Assembly (NCBI GenBank): GCA_946800325.1
Contig: CAMPEJ010000009.1
Coordinates: 422,396-486,395, forward strand
Length of the DNA stretch: 64,000 nt
Source: Luzula sylvatica
Lineage: Eukaryota > Streptophyta > Magnoliopsida > Poales > Juncaceae
Reading direction: 5' to 3'
Part shown: positions 41,417 through 54,800 of the stretch, one piece after another
Layout of the letters: every line of letters starts with the position of its first letter
Position numbering within the stretch: position 1 is the first letter of the stretch
Translations under genes and position numbers: made by a program
Notes under the pieces: model-generated
Database searches by the model: none
What the model was told of the DNA's origin: nothing
The model's input: the letters and a program-made list of their open reading frames with translations, nothing else

Positions 41417-44400
41417 TTTTGGTGAAATGTTATGTGGTAAAAGATACGATTCGAATGATCTACAAATATGTTATTTGAACTCCCCAAAGCATAAACAAAT
41501 TGTTTTGATTCGAAAAACAAACTTTCTTAGTGTTTGTAAATTTTGGTGAAATGTTATGTAGTAAAAGATACGATTCAAATGATCTCAAAATACGTTATTT
41601 GAACTCCCCAAAGCATAAATAAATTGTTTTGAATCGAAAATTAAACTTTCTTAGTGTTTGTAAATTTTGGTGAAATGTTATGTGGTAAAAGATACGATTC
41701 AAATGATCTCAAAATACGTTATTTGAAATCCCCAAAGCATAAACAGATTGTTTTGAATCGAAAAACAAACTTTCTTAGTGTTTGTAAATTTTGGTGAAAT
41801 GTTATGTAGTAAAAGATACGATTCAAATGATCTCAAAATACGTTATTTGAAATCCCCAAAGCATAAACAGATTGTTTTGAATCGAAAAACAAAATTTCTT
41901 AGTGTTTGTAAATTTTGGTGAAATGTTATGTGGTAAAAGATACGATTCAAATGATCTCAAAATACATTATTTGAACTCCCCAAAGCAGAAACAGATTGTT
42001 TTGAATCGAAAAACAAACTTTCTTAGTGTTTGTAAATTTTGGTGAAATGTTATGTAGTAAAAGATACGATTCAAATGATCTCAAAATACGTTATTTGAAC
42101 TCCCCAAAGTATAAACAGATTGTTTTGAATCGAAAAACAAACTTTCTTAGTGTTTGTAAATTTTGGTGAAATGTTATGTAGTAAAAGATACGATTCCAAT
42201 GATCTCAATATACGTTATTTGAACTCCCCAAAGCATAAACAGATTGTTTTGAATCGAAAAACAAACTTTCTTAGTGTTTGTAAATTTTGGTGAAATGTTA
42301 TGTAGTAAAAGATACGATTCAAATGATCTCAATATACGTTATTTGAACTCCCCAAAGCATAAACAGATTGTTTTGAATCGAAAAACAAACTTTCTTAGTG
42401 TTTGTAAATTTTGGTGAAATGTTATGTAGTAAAAGATACGATTCAAATGATCTCAAAATACGTTATTTGAACTCCCCAAAGCATAAACAGATTGTTTTGA
42501 ATCGAAAAACAAACTTTCTTTGTGTTTGTAAATTTCTGTGAAATGTTATGTGGTAAAAGATACGACTCGAATAATCTAAAAATATGTTATTTGAACTCCC
42601 CAAAGCATAGACACATTGTTTTGAATCGAAAAACAAAATTTCTTAGTGTTTGTAAATTTTGGTGAAATGTTATGTAGTAAAAGATACGATTCAAATGATC
42701 TCAAAATACGTTATTTGAACTCCCCAAAGCATAAATAGATTGTTTTGAATCGAAAAACAAACTTTCTTAGTGTTTGTAAATTTTGGTGAAATGTTATGTG
42801 GTAAAAGATACGATTCAAATGATCTCAAAATACGTTATTTGAACTCCCCAAAGCATAAAAAGATTGTTTTGAATCGAAAAACAAACTTTCTTAGTGTTTG
42901 TAAATTTTGGTGAAATGTTATGTAGTAAAAGATACGATTCAAATGATCTCAAAATACGTTATTTGAACTCCCCAAAGCATAAACAGATTGTTTTGAATCG
43001 AAAAACAAACTTTCTTAGTGTTTTTAAATTTTGGTGAAATGTTATGTGGTAAAAGATACGATTCAAATGATCTCAAAATACGTTATTTGAACTCCCTAAA
43101 GCATAAACAGATTGTTTTGAATCGAAAAACAAACTTTCTTAGTGTTTGTAAATTTTGGTGAAATGTTATGTGGTAAAAGATACGATTCAAATGATCTCAA
43201 AATACGTTATTTGAACTCCCCAAAGCATAAAAAGATTGTTTTGAATCGAAAAACAAACTTTCTTAGTGTTTGTAAATTTTGGTGAAATGTTATGTAGTAA
43301 AAGATACGATTCAAATGATCTCAAAATACGTTATTTGAACTCCCCAAAGTATAAACAGATTGTTTTGAATCGAAAAACAAACTTTCTTAGTGTTTGTAAA
43401 TTTTGGTGAAATGTTATGTAGTAAAAGATACGATTCCAATGATCTCAATATACGTTATTTGAACTCCCCAAAGCATAAACAGATTGTTTTGAATCGAAAA
43501 ACAAACTTTCTTAGTGTTTGTAAATTTTGGTGAAATGTTATGTGGTAAAAGATACGATTCAAATGATCTCAATATACGTTATTTGAACTCCCCAAAGCAT
43601 AAACAGATTGTTTTGAATCGAAAAACAAACTTTCTTAGTGTTTGTAAATTTTGGTGAAATGTTATGTAGTAAAAGATACGATTCAAATGATCTCAAAATA
43701 CGTTATTTGAACTCCCCAAAGCATAAACAGATTGTTTTGAATCGAAAAACAAACTTTCTTTGTGTTTGTAAATTTTGGTGAAATGTTATGTGTTAAAAGA
43801 TACGATTCGAATAATCTAAAAATATGTTATTTGAACTCCCCAAAGCATAGACACATTGTTTTGAATCGAAAAACAAACTTTCTTAGTGTTTGTAAATTTT
43901 GGTGAAATGTTATGTAGTAAAAGATACGATTCAAATGATCTCAAAATACGTTATTTGAACTCCCCAAAGCATAAATAGATTGTTTTGAATCGAAAAACAA
44001 ACTTTCTTAGTGTTTGTAAATTTTGGTGAAATGTTATGTGGTAAAAGATACGATTCAAATGATCTCAAAATACGTTATTTGAACTCCCCAAAGCATAAAA
44101 AGATTGTTTTGAATCGAAAAACAAACTTTCTTAGTGTTTGTAAATTTTGGTGAAATGTTATGTAGTAAAAGATACGATTCAAATGATCTCAAAATACGTT
44201 ATTTGAACTCCCCAAAGCATAAACAGATTGTTTTGAATCGAAAAACAAACTTTCTTAGTGTTTTTAAATTTTGGTGAAATGTTATGTGGTAAAAGATACG
44301 ATTCAAATGATCTCAAAATACGTTATTTGAACTCCCTAAAGCATAAACAGATTGTTTTGAATCGAAAAACAAACTTTCTTAGTGTTTGTAAATTTTGGTG

Positions 44401-47400
44401 AAATGTTATGTGGTAAAAGATACGATTCAAATGATCTCAAAATACGTTATTTGAACTCCCCAAAGCATAAAAAGATTGTTTTGAATCGAAAAACAAACTT
44501 TCTTAGTGTTTGTAAATTTTGGTGAAATGTTATGTAGTAAAAGATACGATTCAAATGATCTCAAAATACGTTATTTGAACTCCCCAAAGTATAAACAGAT
44601 TGTTTTGAATCGAAAAACAAACTTTCTTAGTGTTTGTAAATTTTGGTGAAATGTTATGTAGTAAAAGATACGATTCCAATGATCTCAATATACGTTATTT
44701 GAACTCCCCAAAGCATAAACAGATTGTTTTGAATCGAAAAACAAACTTTCTTAGTGTTTGTAAATTTTGGTGAAATGTTATGTGGTAAAAGATACGATTC
44801 AAATGATCTCAATATACGTTATTTGAACTCCCCAAAGCATAAACAGATTGTTTTGAATCGAAAAACAAACTTTCTTAGTGTTTGTAAATTTTGGTGAAAT
44901 GTTATGTAGTAAAAGATACGATTCAAATGATCTCAAAATACGTTATTTGAACTCCCCAAAGCATAAACAGATTGTTTTGAATCGAAAAACAAACTTTCTT
45001 TGTGTTTGTAAATTTTGGTGAAATGTTATGTGTTAAAAGATACGATTCGAATAATCTAAAAATATGTTATTTGAACTCCCCAAAGCATAGACACATTGTT
45101 TTGAATCGAAAAACAAACTTTCTTAGTGTTTGTAAATTTTGGTGAAATGTTATGTAGTAAAAGATACGATTCAAATGATCTCAAAATACGTTATTTGAAC
45201 TCCCCAAAGCATAAATAGATTGTTTTGAATCGAAAAACAAACTTTCTTAGTGTTTGTAAATTTTGGTGAAATGTTATGTGGTAAAAGATACGATTCAAAT
45301 GATCTCAAAATACGTTATTTGAACTCCCCAAAGCATAAAAAGATTGTTTTGAATCGAAAAACAAACTTTCTTAGTGTTTGTAAATTTTGGTGAAATGTTA
45401 TGTAGTAAAAGATACGATTCAAATGATCTCAAAATACGTTATTTGAACTCCCCAAAGCATAAACAAATTGTTTTGAATCGAAAATTAAACTTTCTTAGTG
45501 TTTGTAAATTTTGGTGAAATGTTATGTGGTAAAAGATACGATTCAAATGATCTCAAAATACGTTATTTGAACTCCCCAAAGCATAAACAGATTGTTTTGA
45601 ATCGAAAAACAAACTTTCTTAGTGTTTGTAAAGTTTGGTGAAATGTTATGTGGTAAAAGATACGTTTCAAATGATCTCAAAATAAGTTATTTGTACTCCC
45701 CAAAGCATAAACAGATTATTTTGAATCGAAAAACAAACTTTCTTAGTGTTTGTAAATTTTGGTGAAATGTTATGTAGTAAAAGATACGATTCCAATGATC
45801 TCAAAATACGTTATTTGAACTCCCCAAAGCATAAACAGATTGTTTTGAATCGAAAAACAAACTTTCTTAGTGTTTGTAAATTTTGGTGAAATGTTATGTG
45901 GTAAAAGATACGATTCAAATGATCTCAAAATACGTTATTTGAACTCCCTAAAGCATAAACAGATTGTTTTGAATCGAAAAACAAACTTTCTTAGTGTTTG
46001 TAAATTTTGGTGAAATGTTATGTGGTAAAAGATACGATTCAAATGATCTCAAAATACGTTATTTGAACTCCCCAAAGCATAAAAAGATTGTTTTGAATCG
46101 AAAAACAAACTTTCTTAGTGTTTGTAAATTTTGGTGAAATGTTATGTAGTAAAAGATACGATTCAAATGATCTCAAAATGCGTTATTTGAACTCCCCAAA
46201 GCATAAACAGATTGTTTTGAATCGAAAAACAAACTTTCTTAGTGTTTGTAAATTTTGGTGAAATGTTATGTAGTAAAAGATACGATTCAAATGATCTCAA
46301 AATACGTTATTTGAACTCCCCAAAGCATAAACAGATTGTTTTGAATCGAAAAACAAACTTTCTTTGTGTTTGTAAATTTTGGTGAAATGTTATGTGGTAA
46401 AAGATACGATTCGAATAATCTAAAAATATGTTATTTGAACTCCCCAAAGCATAGACACATTGTTTTGAATCGAAAAACAAACTTTCTTAGTGTTTGTAAA
46501 TTTTGGTGAAATGTTATGTAGTAAAAGATACGATTCAAATGATCTCCAAATACGTTATTTGAACTCCCCAAAGCATAAATAGATTGTTTTGAATCGAAAA
46601 TCAAACTTTCTTAGTGTATGTAAATTTTGGTGAAATGTTATGTGGTAAAAGATAGGATTCAAATGATCTCAAAATACGTTATTTGAACTCCCCAAAGCAT
46701 AAACAGATTGTTTTGAATCGAAAAACAAACTTTCTTAGTGTTTGTAAATTTTGGTGAAATGTTATGTGGTAAAAGATACGATTCAAATGATCTCAAAATA
46801 CGTTATTTGAACTCCCCAAAGCAGAAACAGATTGTTTTGAATCGAAAAACAAACTTTCTTAGTGTTTGTAAATTTTGGTGAAATGTTATGTAGTAAAAGA
46901 TACGATTCAAATGATCTCAAAATACGTTATTTGAACTCCCCAAAGCACAAACAGATTGTTTTGAATCGAAAAACAAACTTTCTTAGTGGTTGTAAATTTT
47001 GGTGAAATGTTATGTGGTAAAAGATACGATTCGAATGATCTACAAATATGTTATTTGAAATCCCCAAAGCATAAACAAATTGTTTTGAATCGAAAAACAA
47101 ACTTTCTTAGTGTTTGTAAATTTTGGTGAAATGTTATGTAGTAAAAGATACGATTCAAATGATCTCAAAATACGTTATTTGAACTCCCCAAAGCATAAAC
47201 AGATTGTTTTGAATCGAAAATTAAACTTTCTTAGTGTTTGTAAATTTTGGTGAAATGTTATGTGGTAAAAGATACGATTCAAATGATCTCAAAATACGTT
47301 CTTTGAACTCCCCAAAGCATAAACAGATTGTTTTGAATCGAAAAACAAACTTTCTTAGTGTTTGTAAAGTTTGGTGAAATGTTATGTGGTAAAAGATACG

Positions 47401-47988
47401 TTTCAAATGATCTCAAAATAAATTATTTGTACTCCCCAAAGCATAAACAGATTATTTTGAATCGAAAAACAAACTTTCTTAGTGTTTGTAAATTTTGGTG
47501 AAATGTTATGTAGTAAAAGATACGATTCCAATGATCTCAAAATACGTTATTTGAACTCCCCAAAGCATAAACATATTGTTTTGAATCGAAAAACAAACTT
47601 TCTTAGTGTTTGTAAATTTTGGTGAAATGTTATGTGGTAAAAGATACGATTCAAATGATCTCAAAATACATTATTTGAACTCCCTAAAGAATAAACAGAT
47701 TGTTTTGAATCGAAAAACAAACTTTCTTAGTGTTTGTAAATTTTGGTGAAATGTTATGTGGTAAAAGATACGATTCAAATGATCTCAAAATACGTTATTT
47801 GAACTCCCCAAAGCATAAAAAGATTGTTTTGAATCGAAAAACAAACTTTCTTAGTGTTTGTAAATTTTGGTGAAATGTTATGTAGTAAAAGATACGATTC
47901 AAATGATCTCAAAATACGTTATTTGAACTCCCCAAAGCATAAACAGATTGTTTTGAATCAAAAAACAAACTTTCTTAGTGTTTGTAAA
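41417..47988. repeat. 53-monomer (6572 bp) tandem duplication, copy 2
   Basis: It follows directly on copy 1 with the 124-bp phase unbroken. Matching marks are at 42563, 43019, 44259, 45662, 46178, 46652, 46990, 47684 and 47955. The near absence of differences contrasts with the many differences between other HOR copies in the window. It means either a very recent unequal exchange or gene conversion, or a duplicated stretch introduced by assembly. Confidence 0.9.
42037..45396. repeat. 10-monomer (1240 bp) HOR, second set
   Basis: This is the counterpart of the 35465 set inside copy 2 of the 53-monomer duplication. Units begin at 42037, 43277 and 44517. All the internal differences between units seen in the first set are repeated here. 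So the 10-monomer amplification came first, and the 53-monomer duplication then copied the finished array. Confidence 0.87.
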
Positions 47989-49848
47989 TTTTGGTGAAAT
48001 GTTATGTGGTAAAAGATACGATTTGAATGATCTAAAAATATGTTATTTGAACTCCCCAAAGCATAGACAAATTGTTTTGAATCGAAAAACAAACTTTCTT
48101 AGTGTTTGTAAATTTTGGTGAAATGTTATTTAGTAAAACATACGATTCAAATGATCTCAAAATACGTTATTTGAACTCCCCAAAGCATAAACAGATTGTT
48201 TTGAATCGAAAAACAAACTTTCTTAGTGTTTGTAAATTTTGGTGAAATGTTATGTGGTAAAAGATACGATTCAAATGATCTCTAAATACGTTATTTGAAC
48301 TACCCAAAGCATAAACAAATTGTTTTGAATCGAAAAACAAACTATCTTAGTGTTTGTAAATTTTTGTGAAATGTTATGTGGTAAAAGATACGATTCCAAT
48401 GATCTCAAAATACGTTATTTGAACTCCCCAAAGCATAAACAGATTGTTTTGAATCGAAAAACAAACTTTCTTAGTGTTTGTAAATTTTGGTGAAATGTTA
48501 TGTGGTAAAAGATACGATTCAAATGATCTCAAAATACATTATTTGAACTCCCCAAAGCAGAAACAGATTGTTTTGAATCGAAAAACAAACTTTCTTAGTG
48601 TTTGTAAATTTTGGTGAAATGTTATGTAGTAAAAGATACGATTCAAATGATCTCAAAATACGTTATTTGAACTCCCCAAAGCACAAACAGATTGTTTTGA
48701 ATCGAAATACAAACTTTCTTAGTGTTTGTAAATTTTGGTGAAATGTTATGTGGTAAATGATACGATTCGAATGATCTACAAATATGTTATTTGAACTCCC
48801 CAAAGCATAAACAAATTGTTTTGATTCGAAAAACAAACTTTCTTAGTGTTTGTAAATTTTGGTGAAATGTTATGTAGTAAAAGATACGATTCAAATGATC
48901 TCAAAATACGTTATTTGAACTCCCCAAAGCATAAACAGATTGTTTTGAATCGAAAATTAAACTTTCTTAGTGTTTGTAAATTTTGGTGAAATGTTATGTG
49001 GTAAAAGATACGATTCAAATGATCTCAAAATACGTTATTTGAAATCCCCAAAGCATTAACAGATTGTTTTGAATCGAAAAACAAACTTTCTTAGTGTTTG
49101 TAAATTTTGGTGAAATATTATGTAGTAAAAGATACGATTCAAATGATCTCAAAATACGTTATTTGAAATCCCCAAAGCATAAACAGATTGTTTTGAATCG
49201 AAAAACAAACTTTCTTAGTGTTTGTAAATTTTGGTGAAATGTTATGTGGTAAAAGATACGATTCAAATGATCTCAAAATACATTATTTGAACTCCCCAAA
49301 GCAGAAACAGATTGTTTTGAATCGAAAAACAAACTTTCTTAGTGTTAGTAAATTTTGGTGAAATGTTATGTAGTAAAAGATACGATTCAAATGATCTCAA
49401 AATACGTTATTTGAACTCCCCAAAGCATAAACAGATTGTTTTGAATCGAAAAACAAACTTTCTTAGTGTTTGTAAATTTTGGTGAAATGTTATGTAGTAA
49501 AAGATACGATTCCAATGATCTCAATATACGTTATTTGAACTCCCCAAAGCATAAACAGATTGTTTTGAATCGAAAAACAAACTTTCTTAGTGTTTGTAAA
49601 TTTTGGTGAAATGTTATGTAGTAAAAGATACGATTCAAATGATCTCAAAATACGTTATTTGAAATCCCCAAAGCATAAACAGATTGTTTTGAATCGAAAA
49701 ACAAACTTTCTTAGTTTTTGTAAATTTTGGTGAAATGTTATGTGATAAAAGATACGATTCAAATTATCTCAAAATACATTATTTGAACTCCCCAAAGCAG
49801 AAACAGATTGTTTTGAATCGAAAAACAAACTTTCTTAGTGTTTGTAAA

Positions 49849-49971
49849 TTTTGGTTAAATGTTATGTAGTAAAAGATACGATTCAAATGATCTCAAAATA
49901 CGTTATTTGAACCCCCAAAGCATAAACAGATTGTTTTGAATCGAAAAACAAACTTTCTTAGTGTTTGTAAA
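49849..49971. repeat. 123-bp monomer with a 1-base deletion
   Basis: One base is missing near 49912: GAACCCCCAAAG stands where the usual unit has GAACTCCCCAAAG. This is the first departure from strict 124-bp phase in the window, after 401 monomers without net length change. All later starts are displaced by one. Confidence 0.93.
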
Positions 49972-51335
49972 TTTTGGTGAAATGTTATGTAGTAAAAGAT
50001 ACGATTCCAATGATCTCAAAATACGTTATTTGAACTCTCCAAAGCATAAACAGATTGTTTTGAATCGAAAAACAAACTTTCTTAGTGTTTGTAAATTTTG
50101 GTGAAATGTTATGTGGTAAAAGATACGATTCGAATGATCTACAAATACGTTATTTGAACTCCCCAAAGCATAAACAGATTGTTTTGAATCGAAAATTAAA
50201 CTTTCTTAGTGTTTGTAAATTTTGGTGAAATGTTATGTGGTAAAAGATACGATTCAAATGATCTCAAAATACGTTATTTGAAATCCCCAAAGCATAAACA
50301 GATTGTTTTGAATCGAAAAACAAACTTTCTTAGTGTTTGTAAAGTTTGGTGAAATGTTATGTGGTAAAAGATACGATTCAAATGATCTCAAAATAAGTTA
50401 TTTGAACTCCCCAAAGCATAAAAAGATTGTTTTGAATCGAAAAACAAACTTTCTTAGTGTTTGTAAATTTTGGTGAAATGTTATGTAGTAAAAGATACGA
50501 TTCCAATGATCTCAAAATACGTTATTTGAACTCCCCAAAGCATAAACAGATTGTTTTGAATCGAAAAACAAACTTTCTTAGTGTTTGTAAATTTTGGTGA
50601 AATGTTATGTGGTAAAAGATACGATTCAAATGATCTCAAAATACGTTATTTGAACTCCCCAAAGCATAAACAGATTGTTTTGAATCGAAAAACAAACTTT
50701 CTTAGTGTTTGTAAATTTTGATGAAATGTTATGTGGTAAAAGATACGATTCAAATGATCTCAATATACGTTATTTGAACTCCCCAAAGCATAAACAGATT
50801 GTTTTGAATCGAAAAACAAACTTTCTTAGTGTTTGTATATTTTGGTGAAATGTTATGTAGTAAAAGATACGATTCAAATGATCTCAAAATACGTTATTTG
50901 AACTCCCTAAAGCATAAACAGATTGTTTTGAATCGAAAAACAAACTTTCTTAGTGTTTGTAAATTTTGGTGAAATGTTATGTGGTAAAAGAAACGATTTG
51001 AATGATCTAAAAATATGTTATTTGAACTCCCCAAAGCATAGACAAATTGTTTTGAATCGAAAAACAAACTTTCTTAGTGTTTGTAAATTTTGGTGAAATG
51101 TTATGTAGTAAAACATACGATTCAAATGATCTCAAAATACGTTATTTGAACTCCCCAAAGCATAAACAAATTGTTTTGAATCGAAAAACAAACTTTCTTA
51201 GTGTTTGTAAATTTTGGTGAAATGTTATGTGGTAAAAGATACGATTCAAATGATCTCTAAATACGTTATTTGAACTCCCCAAAGCATAAACAAATTGTTT
51301 TGAATCGAAAAACAAACTTTCTTAGTGTTTGTAAA

Positions 51336-51458
51336 TTTTTGTGAAATGTTATGTGGTAAAAGATACGATTCCAATGTCTCAAAATACGTTATTTGAACTC
51401 CCCAAAGCATAAACATGTTGTTTTGAATCGAAAAACAAACTTTCTTAGTTTTTGTAAA
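51336..51458. repeat. 123-bp v monomer with a 1-base deletion
   Basis: One base is missing at about 51376: CCAATGTCTC stands where the usual unit has CCAATGATCTC. The related v monomer 40 monomers further on (at 56295) is intact, so the loss is private and late. Because the unit becomes 123 bp, one reverse-strand frame runs through this junction for 86 codons. Confidence 0.93.
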
Positions 51459-51830
51459 TTTTGGTGAAATGTTATGTGGTAAAAGATATGATTCAAATGA
51501 TCTCAAAATACATTATTTGAACTCCCCAAAGCAGAAACTGATTGTTTTGAATCGAAAAACAAACTTTCTTAGTGTTTGTAAATTTTGGTGAAATGTTATG
51601 TAGTAAAAGATACGATTCAAATGATCTCAAAATACGTTATTTGAACTCCCCAAAGCACAAACAGAATGTTTTGAATCGAAAAACAAACTTTCTTAGTGTT
51701 TGTAAATTTTGGTGAAATGTTATGTGGTAAAAGATACGATTCGAATGATCTACAAATATGTTATTTGAACTCCCCAAAGCATAAACAAATTGTTTTGATT
51801 CGAAAAACAAACTTTCTTAGTGTTTGTAAA

Positions 51831-54800
51831 TTTTGGTGAAATGTTATGTAGTAAAAGATACGATTCAAATGATCTCAAAATACGTTATTTGAACTCCCCA
51901 AAGCATAAACAGATTGTTTTGAATCGAAAATTAAACTTTCTTAGTGTTTGTAAATTTTGGTGAAATGTTATGTGGTAAAAGATACGATTCAAATGATCTC
52001 AAAATACGTTATTTGAAATCCCCAAAGCATAAACAGATTGTTTTGAATCGAAAAACAAACTTTCTTAGTGTTTGTTAATTTTGGTGAAATGTTATGTAGT
52101 AAAAGATACGATTCAAATGATCTCAAAATACGTTATTTGAAATCCCCAAAGCATAAACATATTGTTTTGAATCGAAAAACAAACTTTCTTAGTGTTTGTA
52201 AATTTTGGTGAAATGTTATGTGGTAAAAGATACGATTCAAATGATCTCAAAATACATTATTTGAACTCCCCAAAGCAGAAACAGATTGTTTTGAATCGAA
52301 AAACAAACTTTCTTAGTGTTTGTAAATTTTGGTGAAATGTTATGTAGTAAAAGATACGATTCAAATGATCTCAAAATACGTTATTTGAACTCCCCAAAGC
52401 ATAAACAGATTGTTTTGAATCGAAAAACAAACTTTCTTAGTGTTTGTAAATTTTGGTGAAATGTTATGTAGTAAAAGATACGATTCCAATGATCTCAAAA
52501 TACGTTATTTGAACTCCCCAAAGCATAAACAGATTGTTTTGAATCGAAAAACAAACTTTCTTAGTGTTTGTAAATTTTGGTGAAATGTTATGTGGTAAAA
52601 GATACGATTCGAATGATCTACAAATACGTTATTTGAACTTCCCAAAGCATAAACAGATTGTTTTGAATCGAAAATTAAACTTTCTTAGTGTTTGTAAATT
52701 TTGGTGAAATGTTATGTGGTAAAAGATACGATTCAAATGATCTCAAAATACGTTATTTGAAATCCCCAAAGCATAAACAGATTGTTTTGAATCGAAAAAC
52801 AAACTTTCTTAGTGTTTGTAAAGTTTGGTGAAATGTTATGTGGTAAAAGATACGATTCAAATGATCTCAAAATAAGTTATTTGAACTCCCCAAAGCATAA
52901 ACAGATTGTTTTGAATCGAAAAACAAACTTTCTTAGTGTTTGTAAATTTTGGTGAAATGTTATGTAGTAAAAGATACGATTCAAATGATCTCAATATACG
53001 TTATTTGAACTCCCCAAAGCATAAACAGATTGTTTTGAATCGAAAAACAAACTTTCTTAGTGTTTGTAAATTTTGGTGAAATGTTATGTAGTAAAAGATA
53101 CGATTCAAATGATCTCAAAATACGTTATTTGAACTCCCCAAAGCATAAACAGATTGTTTTGAATCGAAAATTAAACTTTCTTAGTGTTTGTAAATTTTGG
53201 TGAAATGTTATGTGGTAAAAGATACGATTCAAATGATCTCAAAATACGTTATTTGAAATCCCCAAAGCATAAACAGATTGTTTTGAATCGAAAAACAAAC
53301 TTTCTTAGTGTTTGTAAATTTTGGTGAAATGTTATGTAGTAAAAGATACGATTCAAATGATCTCAAAATACGTTATTTGAAATCCCCAAAGCATAAACAT
53401 ATTGTTTTGAATCGAAAAACAAACTTTCTTAGTGTTTGTAAATTTTGGTGAAATGTTATGTGGTAAAAGATACGATTCAAATGATCTCAAAATACATTAT
53501 TTGAACTCCCCAAAGCAGAAACAGATTGTTTTGAATCGAAAAACAAACTTTCTTAGTGTTTGTAAATTTTGGTGAAATGTTATGTAGTAAAAGATACGAT
53601 TCAAATGATCTCAAAATACGTTATTTGAACTCCCCAAAGCATAAACAGATTGTTTTGAATCGAAAAACAAACTTTCTTAGTGTTTGTAAATTTTGGTGAA
53701 ATGTTATGTAGTAAAAGATACGATTCCAATGATCTCAAAATACGTTATTTGAACTCCCCAAAGCATAAACAGATTGTTTTGAATCGAAAAACAAACTTTC
53801 TTAGTGTTTGTAAATTTTGGTGAAATGTTATGTGGTAAAAGATACGATTCGAATGATCTACAAATACGTTATTTGAACTTCCCAAAGCATAAACAGATTG
53901 TTTTGAACCGAAAATTAAACTTTCTTAGTGTTTGTAAATTTTGGTGAAATGTTATGTGGTAAAAGATACGATTCAAATGATCTCAAAATACGTTATTTGA
54001 AATCCCCAAAGCATAAACAGATTGTTTTGAATCGAAAAACAAACTTTCTTAGTGTTTGTAAAGTTTGGTGAAATGTTATGTGGTAAAAGATACGATTCAA
54101 ATGATCTCAAAATAAGTTATTTGAACTCCCCAAAGCATAAACAGATTGTTTTGAATCGAAAAACAAACTTTCTTAGTGTTTGTAAATTTTGGTGAAATGT
54201 TATGTAGTAAAAGATACGATTCAAATGATCTCAATATACGTTATTTGAACTCCCCAAAGCATAAACAGATTGTTTTGAATCGAAAAACAAACTTTCTTAG
54301 TGTTTGTAAATTTTGGTGAAATGTTATGTAGTAAAAGATACGATTCAAATGATCTCAAAATACGTTATTTGAACTCCCCAAAGCATAAACAGATTGTTTT
54401 GAATCGAAAATTAAACTTTCCTAGTGTTTGTAAATTTTGGTGAAATGTTATGTGGTAAAAGATACGATTCAAATGATCTCAAAATACGTTATTTGAAATC
54501 CCCAAAGCATAAACAGATTGTTTTGAATCGAAAAACAAACTTTCTTTGTGTTTGTAAATTTTGGTGAAATGTTATGTAGTAAAAGATACGATTCAAATGA
54601 TCTCAAAATACGTTATTTGAAATCCCCAAAGCATAAACAGATTGTTTTGAATCGAAAAACAAACTTTCTTAGTTTTTGTAAATTTTGGTGAAATGTTATG
54701 TGATAAAAGATACGATTCAAATTGTCTCAAAATACATTATTTGAACTCCCCAAAGCAGAAACAGATTGTTTTGAATCGAAAAACAAACTTTCTTAGTGTT

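Larger units (their letters stand above)
47989..51830. repeat. Start of the 3' HOR domain: 20-monomer order with a 4-monomer insertion
   Basis: Directly after the 53-monomer duplication the order becomes F q s v c E h D l n o E a w o E a c p n g c b t a F q s v. From the v at 48361 to the v at 51336 is 24 monomers less one base. The extra monomers are around E a w o (49229-49724), a partial copy inside the cycle. Private point changes are frequent here, such as TTATTTAG near 48126, AACTACCC near 48298 and GAAATATT near 49115, more than in the middle of the window. Confidence 0.78.

Noticed and set aside
51246..51506. Reverse-strand 86-codon open frame as a gene
   Set aside because: It exists because of a 1-base deletion at about 51376 that joins two monomers in frame. 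The peptide is translated satellite. Reported only as a curiosity.
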